Below, piece after piece: positions 59,910 through 64,000 of a stretch of 64,000 nucleotides of DNA; within the stretch, counting starts at the first letter, position 1, and each line of letters begins with the position of its first letter. The position numbers and the translations under genes were made by a program. A model generated the notes under the pieces. It ran no database searches. It was not told the origin of the DNA and saw nothing but the letters and a program-made list of their open reading frames with translations. This stretch comes from Hymenobacter caeli (GTDB taxonomy: Bacteria; Bacteroidota; Bacteroidia; Cytophagales; Hymenobacteraceae), in NCBI RefSeq assembly GCF_013294115.1, contig NZ_JABSNP010000003.1, forward strand, positions 1 to 64,000. Reading direction: 5' to 3'.

Positions 59910-62075
59910 ATGGCAGCCCCCCGGACCACCGCGGCTTTGCCGGCGGCGGGCCCCCCGGCCCCGGAGGCCCCGGCGCGGCCCATGCGCATCGCCCTCATCG
60001 GCAACCCCAACTCGGGCAAAACCTCGCTCTTCAACCAGCTCACCGGCCTTAACCAGAAGGTGGGCAACTTCCCCGGCGTGACGGTGGACCGCAAGAGCGG
60101 CTGGGCCCAGCTCACGCCCGCCCGCCGGGCCGAGATTGTGGACCTGCCCGGCACCTACTCGCTCTACCCCAAAAGCTTGGACGAGCGCGTCATCACCGAC
60201 CTGCTCTACGATCCGTCCTCGACCAGCTACCCCGACTTTGTGGTGGTGACGGTGGACGCCAGCAACCTGCGCCGCAGCCTACTGCTGTTCAGCCAGTTGG
60301 CCGACTTGGGCCTGCCCGCCATCCTGGCCCTGAACATGACCGACGTGGCCGCGCGCCACGGCGTGCACATCGACCTGGGGGCCCTGGAGGCCGAGCTGGG
60401 CGTGCCCGTGGTGCCCATGAACGCGCGCAACGGCAGCGGCGTGGCGGCCCTCAAAATTGTGATGGCCGAGCGCCTGGCCGCCCCGCCCGTGCGCTTCTGG
60501 CAGCCCGACGCGGCGGTGCACCCGCTGGTGCAGCGGCTGCGCACCCACTTCCAGCTCCACAGCGACTACTTGGCCCTGCACTACGCCCAGCAGGCCGAGT
60601 ACCTGGCCTTCCTCAGCGCCGAAGACCGCGCCTACGTGCAGGGCTTGGTGCAGGAATACGCCTTCGATGGCACGGCCCAGCAGGCCAGCGAAACCATTGG
60701 GCGCTACGCCCGCATCAACGAGATTCTGCTCGAAACCGTGACGGTGACGCGCACCGAGCAGCGCGAGCCCGTCAGCAACCGCATCGACCGGGTGCTGACG
60801 CACCGGGTGGGCGGCTACCTGATTTTTCTGGCCGTTTTGTTCCTGCTGTTCCAGGCCATTTTCGCCTGGGCGCAGTACCCGATGGACCTCATCGACCAAA
60901 GCATTGGGGCCCTGAGCGGCTGGCTGCAAAACACCCTGCCGCCGGGGCCCCTCACGCGCCTGCTCACGGAGGGCGTGCTGGCCGGCCTGGGCGGCGTGCT
61001 CATCTTCATTCCCCAAATTGCCCTGCTCTTCGCCTTCCTGGCCGTGCTGGAGGAAACCGGCTACATGGCCCGCGTTACCTTCCTCATGGACAAGCTGATG
61101 CGGCCCTTTGGGCTGAGCGGCAAGAGCGTGGTGCCGCTGATTTCGGGCCTGGCCTGCGCCGTGCCGGCCATCATGGGGGCCCGGACGATTGAGAGCTGGA
61201 AGGACCGCATGATCACCATTTTCGTGACGCCCCTGATGTCGTGCTCGGCGCGCATTCCGGTGTTCACGGTGCTGGTGGCGCTGGTGGTGCCGGCCGAAAG
61301 CGTGGGCTTTTTCAACCTGCGCGGCGTGGTGCTGATGGGCCTGTACCTGCTCGGCCTGTTCTCAGCCCTGGGCTCGGCCTGGCTCCTGAAAGTGCTGCTG
61401 AAGGCCCGCGAGCGGAGCTACTTCATCATGGAGTTTCCGGTGTACAAGTGGCCGCGCTGGAAGAACGTGGGCCTCACCATCTACCAAAAAGTGCGGGCCT
61501 TCGTGTGGCAGGCCGGCCAGGTGATCGTAGCCATCTCGGTGCTGCTGTGGGGGTTGGCCAGCTACGGCCCCGGCCAGCGCCAGGCCGTGGCCGAGGCTCA
61601 GGCCCGCCGCGAAGCCGCCATCCACCACTGGACGCCCGCCGAGCTGGGCCGCCAGGTGGCCTCGGCCCGCCTCGAAACCTCCTACGCCGGCTCGTTCGGC
61701 CAGACACTGGAGCCGGCCATCCGCCCGCTGGGCTTCGACTGGAAAATCGGCATCGCGCTGCTCACCTCCTTCGCCGCCCGCGAGGTGTTCGTGGGCACCA
61801 TGAGCACCATCTACAGCGTGGGCCAGGACGCCGACATGGGCACCGTGCAGCAGAAGCTGCGGGCCGAAAAAGGGCTCGACGGCAAGCCGTTCTTCACGCC
61901 GGCGCGGGCCTTCTCGTTGCTCGTATTCTACGTCTTCGCCATGCAGTGCATGAGCACGCTGGCCGTGACCTACCGCGAAACCAAAAGCTGGCGCTGGCCC
62001 GCCGCCCAGCTCGTGTACATGACCGGCCTCGCTTACGCCGCCTCGGTGCTTATCTGGCAAATCTGGGGCAGCTAG
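59910..62075 (+). CDS. feoB: Ferrous iron transporter B
   Basis: 721 residues. The N-terminal G domain has G1 GNPNSGKTS (31-39), G2 NFPGVTVDR, G3 DLPGTYSL and G4 NMTD. The membrane part (about 290-715) shows two Gate motifs (VLEETGYMARVTFLMDKLM region; PLMSCSARIPVF) and GLACAVPAIMGARTI. It takes up Fe(II) into the cytoplasm. The first 24 residues are a Pro/Ala-rich tail before MRIALIG; an internal start at residue 25 is possible. A perfect 53-bp inverted repeat starts 13 bases after the stop. Confidence 0.93.
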   Translation: MAAPRTTAALPAAGPPAPEAPARPMRIALIGNPNSGKTSLFNQLTGLNQKVGNFPGVTVDRKSGWAQLTPARRAEIVDLPGTYSLYPKSLDERVITDLLYDPSSTSYPDFVVVTVDASNLRRSLLLFSQLADLGLPAILALNMTDVAARHGVHIDLGALEAELGVPVVPMNARNGSGVAALKIVMAERLAAPPVRFWQPDAAVHPLVQRLRTHFQLHSDYLALHYAQQAEYLAFLSAEDRAYVQGLVQEYAFDGTAQQASETIGRYARINEILLETVTVTRTEQREPVSNRIDRVLTHRVGGYLIFLAVLFLLFQAIFAWAQYPMDLIDQSIGALSGWLQNTLPPGPLTRLLTEGVLAGLGGVLIFIPQIALLFAFLAVLEETGYMARVTFLMDKLMRPFGLSGKSVVPLISGLACAVPAIMGARTIESWKDRMITIFVTPLMSCSARIPVFTVLVALVVPAESVGFFNLRGVVLMGLYLLGLFSALGSAWLLKVLLKARERSYFIMEFPVYKWPRWKNVGLTIYQKVRAFVWQAGQVIVAISVLLWGLASYGPGQRQAVAEAQARREAAIHHWTPAELGRQVASARLETSYAGSFGQTLEPAIRPLGFDWKIGIALLTSFAAREVFVGTMSTIYSVGQDADMGTVQQKLRAEKGLDGKPFFTPARAFSLLVFYVFAMQCMSTLAVTYRETKSWRWPAAQLVYMTGLAYAASVLIWQIWGS

Positions 62076-62087
62076 GACCCCGAGCGC

Positions 62088-62231
62088 GGGAACCTCACGA
62101 GACCCCCGCGGGGCGGGCCCCTCTCCAAAAGAGAGGGGTGCCAGTCGTCCGCTTTAAGCCAGTTTGAATCGTTGAACGCACCCCTCTCTTTTGGAGAGGG
62201 GCCCGCCCCGCGGGGGTCTCGTGAGGTTCCC
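62088..62231. repeat. Perfect 53-bp inverted repeat (CCCCTCTCC family, copy F)
   Basis: Arms 62088-62140 and 62179-62231 match at all 53 positions (begin GGGAACCTCACGAGACCCCC). The 38-base loop begins CCAGTCGTC and ends GTTGAACG. Related to copy G at 62943-63136. It lies just downstream of feoB. Confidence 0.92.
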
Positions 62232-62312
62232 CCAGGTGAGATGCTTTGCCTACGCGCTGCATGATGGCTCTTCATCGCCGGCGATTCTTGTTGCTAAATG
62301 CTTCCGGGGCCC

Positions 62313-62891
62313 CTAGCGCGGCTTGGTACGCCCGTGCAGGTACTGGCCCATGGACACGTAGAACTTCTTCGCGGCCAGCTTGGGCAGGTGCACGATAACG
62401 GCGGTGCACTTGCTGTCCAGGGCTTTGCCGTTGGTTTCGAAGGCAATGCCTTTCGCCCCCGCGTCGTAGAGGTAGCGCACGCCGCCGGGCACGCTGTAGG
62501 TGGTGGCCAGCGGCAGGGCCCCGTAGGCCGCCCGGATGCTGCGCAGGGTCGAGCCCGCGTGCAAGCCGTTGGCCAGCTGGAAGTAAGGCGACGTGGCCCG
62601 CACTACCTGCACCGAGCGGTGGCTGCCGTCGTCGCCGGCCGGGGGGGCCGTGTACACGTCCAGCTCGGTGGGGGCCCCGTGGGCCGGCCGGGGCCCGTAC
62701 CACGAAACCCAGGCCTTGCCCATGGCCCCGTCGCTGCTGTTGGGCGGCGTGGTGGGCAGGTGGGCGGCGGCCGGGGCCAGGCCCAGCTTTACTTGCCCCA
62801 GGCTGCGGCCCGGCACCACCAGCTGCTTCGGCGTGGGGGCTGCGCTCAGGAGTGTGGTGGCAAGTAGGAGCAAGGGGAGGCGAATGGTCAT
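62313..62891 (-). CDS. Hypothetical secreted protein
   Basis: 192 residues with a signal peptide (LPLLLLATTLLSAAP). No known family; the sequence has IRAAYGALPLA, VRYLYDAGAKGIAFETNG and VIVHLPKLAAKKFY motifs. The weak repeat of 'G..LG.VKLG' at the start is reminiscent of proteins that read out curve-like ligand responses, but this is not a basis for function. A TACTTTCG box lies exactly 4 nt before the ATG. The gene is bracketed by repeat copies F and G. Confidence 0.6.
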   Translation of the reverse strand: MTIRLPLLLLATTLLSAAPTPKQLVVPGRSLGQVKLGLAPAAAHLPTTPPNSSDGAMGKAWVSWYGPRPAHGAPTELDVYTAPPAGDDGSHRSVQVVRATSPYFQLANGLHAGSTLRSIRAAYGALPLATTYSVPGGVRYLYDAGAKGIAFETNGKALDSKCTAVIVHLPKLAAKKFYVSMGQYLHGRTKPR

Positions 62892-62895
62892 GGGG

Positions 62896-62903
62896 CGAAA
62901 GTA
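62896..62903 (-). promoter_or_regulatory. Imperfect -7 box 4 nt from the start codon (TACTTTCG)
   Basis: Seven of eight positions match TAnnTTTG, with the recurring 4-nt spacing to ATG. Confidence 0.45.
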
Positions 62904-62942
62904 GGCCGATTTTGGGAATGGGTTGTGCTGGGGGCCCGGCTA

Positions 62943-63136
62943 GGGGGACCTCACCCCCGGCCCCTCTCCTGCGGAGAGGGGTGCCAGTTGTCAGCTAGGG
63001 GCCAGCTCTCAAACAAGCATATTAAACGCACCCCGATAGCCGCGCTCGACCTGCGCCTCGGTGACACGGTAGTTCTCAAACAAGCCTATTGAACGCACCC
63101 CTCTCCGCAGGAGAGGGGCCGGGGGTGAGGTTCCCC
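62943..63136. repeat. CCCCTCTCC-family inverted repeat, copy G, with internal duplication
   Basis: Arms 62943-62982 and 63096-63136 are inverted copies differing by one inserted base. Inside, TCTCAAACAAGC(A/C)TATT(A/G)AACGCACCCC occurs twice (63007-63034 and 63075-63102), with 40 unrelated bases between. The loop words CCAGT(T/C)GTC and AACG are shared with copy F. Confidence 0.85.
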
Positions 63137-63173
63137 GGGGCGGGGCCTCACCAACCGTCCATTACCGGGCAGG

Positions 63174-63189
63174 TGTCCAAAAATGGACA
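63174..63189. promoter_or_regulatory. Palindromic activator-type site TGTCCA-AAAA-TGGACA
   Basis: A perfect 6+6 dyad about 65 bases upstream of a sigma-54-like promoter. A degenerate copy (TGCCCGAAAATGGACA) overlaps the start codon of the next gene at 63298-63313. Confidence 0.55.
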
Positions 63190-63253
63190 GTTTTTACAAC
63201 CTGTTTTCTATGGGTTTTTATTACAAATTAATGAAAATCAATTAATTATAGAA

Positions 63254-63271
63254 TTGGCACGCGGCTTGGCA
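63254..63271 (+). promoter_or_regulatory. Sigma-54-like promoter (TTGGCACG-N4-TTGG)
   Basis: Matches TGGCACG-N4-TTGC at all but the last position, with correct internal spacing. It lies 36 bases before the ATG of the HlyD/MacA-type gene in an AT-rich region. Confidence 0.5.
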
Positions 63272-63306
63272 AAGTAGGGTAGAACCAATCTCTACAGTGC
63301 CCGAAA

Positions 63307-64000
63307 ATGGACAGAGCCCTTGCCCCATCCGTTCAAACGAACCGCCGCCGCCGCCAGTGGCTGCTGGGCCTGGGGGCCCTGGCGCTGGCCGTGGCCGGCT
63401 GGTGGGGCCTGCGCAAGGCCTTGCAGCCCAGCCTGCGCCGCGCCGACGTGCTGACGGCCCGCGTGGAAACCGGCGACGTGGAAGCCGCCCTCACCGCGGC
63501 CGGCACCATCATTCCGGCCCACGAGGCCGTGATTTCCAGCCCGATAGCCAGCACCATCCGGCGGGTGGCGGTGGCCGTGGGGGCCCAGGTGGCCCCCGGC
63601 CAAACCATCCTGGAGCTCGACAAAGAAGCTTCGCAGGGGGCCCTGGCCAAGCTCGACGACGAGCAGCTGCGCAACCAGAACAAGAACGACCAGCTGCGCC
63701 TGGCCCTCGAAGGTCACCTCAACGACCTGGGGGCCCAAGCGGCCTCGCAGGCCGTGAAGGTCAGGAGCTTGCAGTCGACTCTGCGGGACGAGCAACACTT
63801 GCTCGAAATCGGGGGCGGCACGGCCGAGGCCGTGCGCCAGGCCGAGCTGAACTTGGCCGTGGCCCGCCTGGAGGCCGACCGCCTGGCCCGCCAGCTCGCC
63901 AACCAGCGCCGGGCCAGCGCCGCCGATGTGCGCGAGCTGGGCTACACCGTCTCGATGCAGCAGCGCAGCATTGCCGAGCTGGCCGGCAAGCTGCGCCAGG
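63307..64000 (+). CDS. HlyD/MacA-type periplasmic adaptor, partial (runs off the window)
   Basis: 231 residues are visible from ATG 63307, open at the window end. A single N-terminal membrane helix (WLLGLGALALAVAGWWGL, about 18-35), then the lipoyl/barrel start VETGDVEAALTAAGTIIPAHEAVISSP-type residues (about 53-79, quoted in part), VGAQVAPGQTILELDKE near 93, and a long Leu/Gln/Ala-rich coiled-coil hairpin (about 112-231). This is the plan of adaptors for ABC (MacAB-like) or RND exporters. The preceding sigma-54-like promoter and dyad suggest regulated export genes continue to the right. Confidence 0.88.
   Translation, partial: MDRALAPSVQTNRRRRQWLLGLGALALAVAGWWGLRKALQPSLRRADVLTARVETGDVEAALTAAGTIIPAHEAVISSPIASTIRRVAVAVGAQVAPGQTILELDKEASQGALAKLDDEQLRNQNKNDQLRLALEGHLNDLGAQAASQAVKVRSLQSTLRDEQHLLEIGGGTAEAVRQAELNLAVARLEADRLARQLANQRRASAADVRELGYTVSMQQRSIAELAGKLRQ

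Noticed and set aside
63089..63277. Small plus-strand open frame of 62 codons before the adaptor gene.
   Set aside because: It starts inside repeat copy G and crosses the dyad and the sigma-54-like promoter; no family features.

Overview
The window looks like chromosomal DNA of a high-GC Bacteroidota, most probably a Hymenobacter-like member of the Cytophagales. Supporting signs are many lipoprotein and CarboxypepD_reg-type surface proteins, DUF families typical of that group (DUF4834, DUF4230, DUF5686), a MurF-Alr fusion, repeated Bacteroidota promoter boxes (TAnnTTTG) and no clear Shine-Dalgarno sequences. The content is mainly housekeeping and envelope genes. I see no phage, no integron, no CRISPR array, no transposase and no rRNA; one tRNA (Thr, CGT) is present. 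High GC makes long false open frames on the antisense strand, and these were discarded.

Layout. 1-9 kb: a broken surface-protein fragment, a HAD phosphatase, a PafA-like alkaline phosphatase, inorganic pyrophosphatase, a UbiA-like prenyltransferase, ClpP, an ECF sigma factor with a small partner, the bifunctional NAD(P)HX repair enzyme and MsrB. 9-23 kb: L-serine dehydratase alpha, a pore-loop membrane protein, LutB, a GxxExxY gene, an M28 peptidase, IspF, a large DUF5686-type outer-membrane protein, tRNA-Thr, an SDR, an HExxH protein, an NlpC/P60 hydrolase and a DUF1232 protein. 23-31 kb: an ACP-like protein and a tripartite RND efflux operon (TetR, TolC, adaptor, permease) interrupted by a four-helix-bundle gene. 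31-48 kb: RecX, then many glycan and lipid-envelope membrane enzymes (GT-C glycosyltransferases, YfhO, GT2, a ChbG/HpnK deacetylase, an LPG-synthase-like flippase) and a cNMP-sensor kinase / REC-thioredoxin-reductase pair. 48-64 kb: OxyR, an SPFH protein with an NAD-kinase-like partner, an M16 peptidase remnant, MurF-Alr, an OmpA lipoprotein, an alpha/beta-hydrolase lacking its nucleophile, two tandem CarboxypepD_reg paralogues, FeoA-FeoB, and the start of a HlyD/MacA-type adaptor.

The most unusual content lies between and at the edges of genes. Several kinds of degenerate inverted or tandem repeats occur: a 'GCTGAGCGCAGCCGAAGCATCTC' palindrome family, a 'CCCCTCTCC' hairpin family with a perfect 53-bp stem, and low-complexity word-like repeats built on words such as CCAACAGC, ATTCCTTC and AACTCATA. 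These repeats supply start codons, stop codons, a signal peptide and in-frame protein insertions for neighbouring genes. Two small genes of unknown function (GxxExxY and the four-helix-bundle protein) each sit between inverted repeats of about 35-40 bp that also form the ends of the adjacent genes. A second recurring signal is a TAnnTTTG-like promoter box followed after exactly 4 nt by ATG or GTG, which predicts leaderless mRNAs for about six genes.
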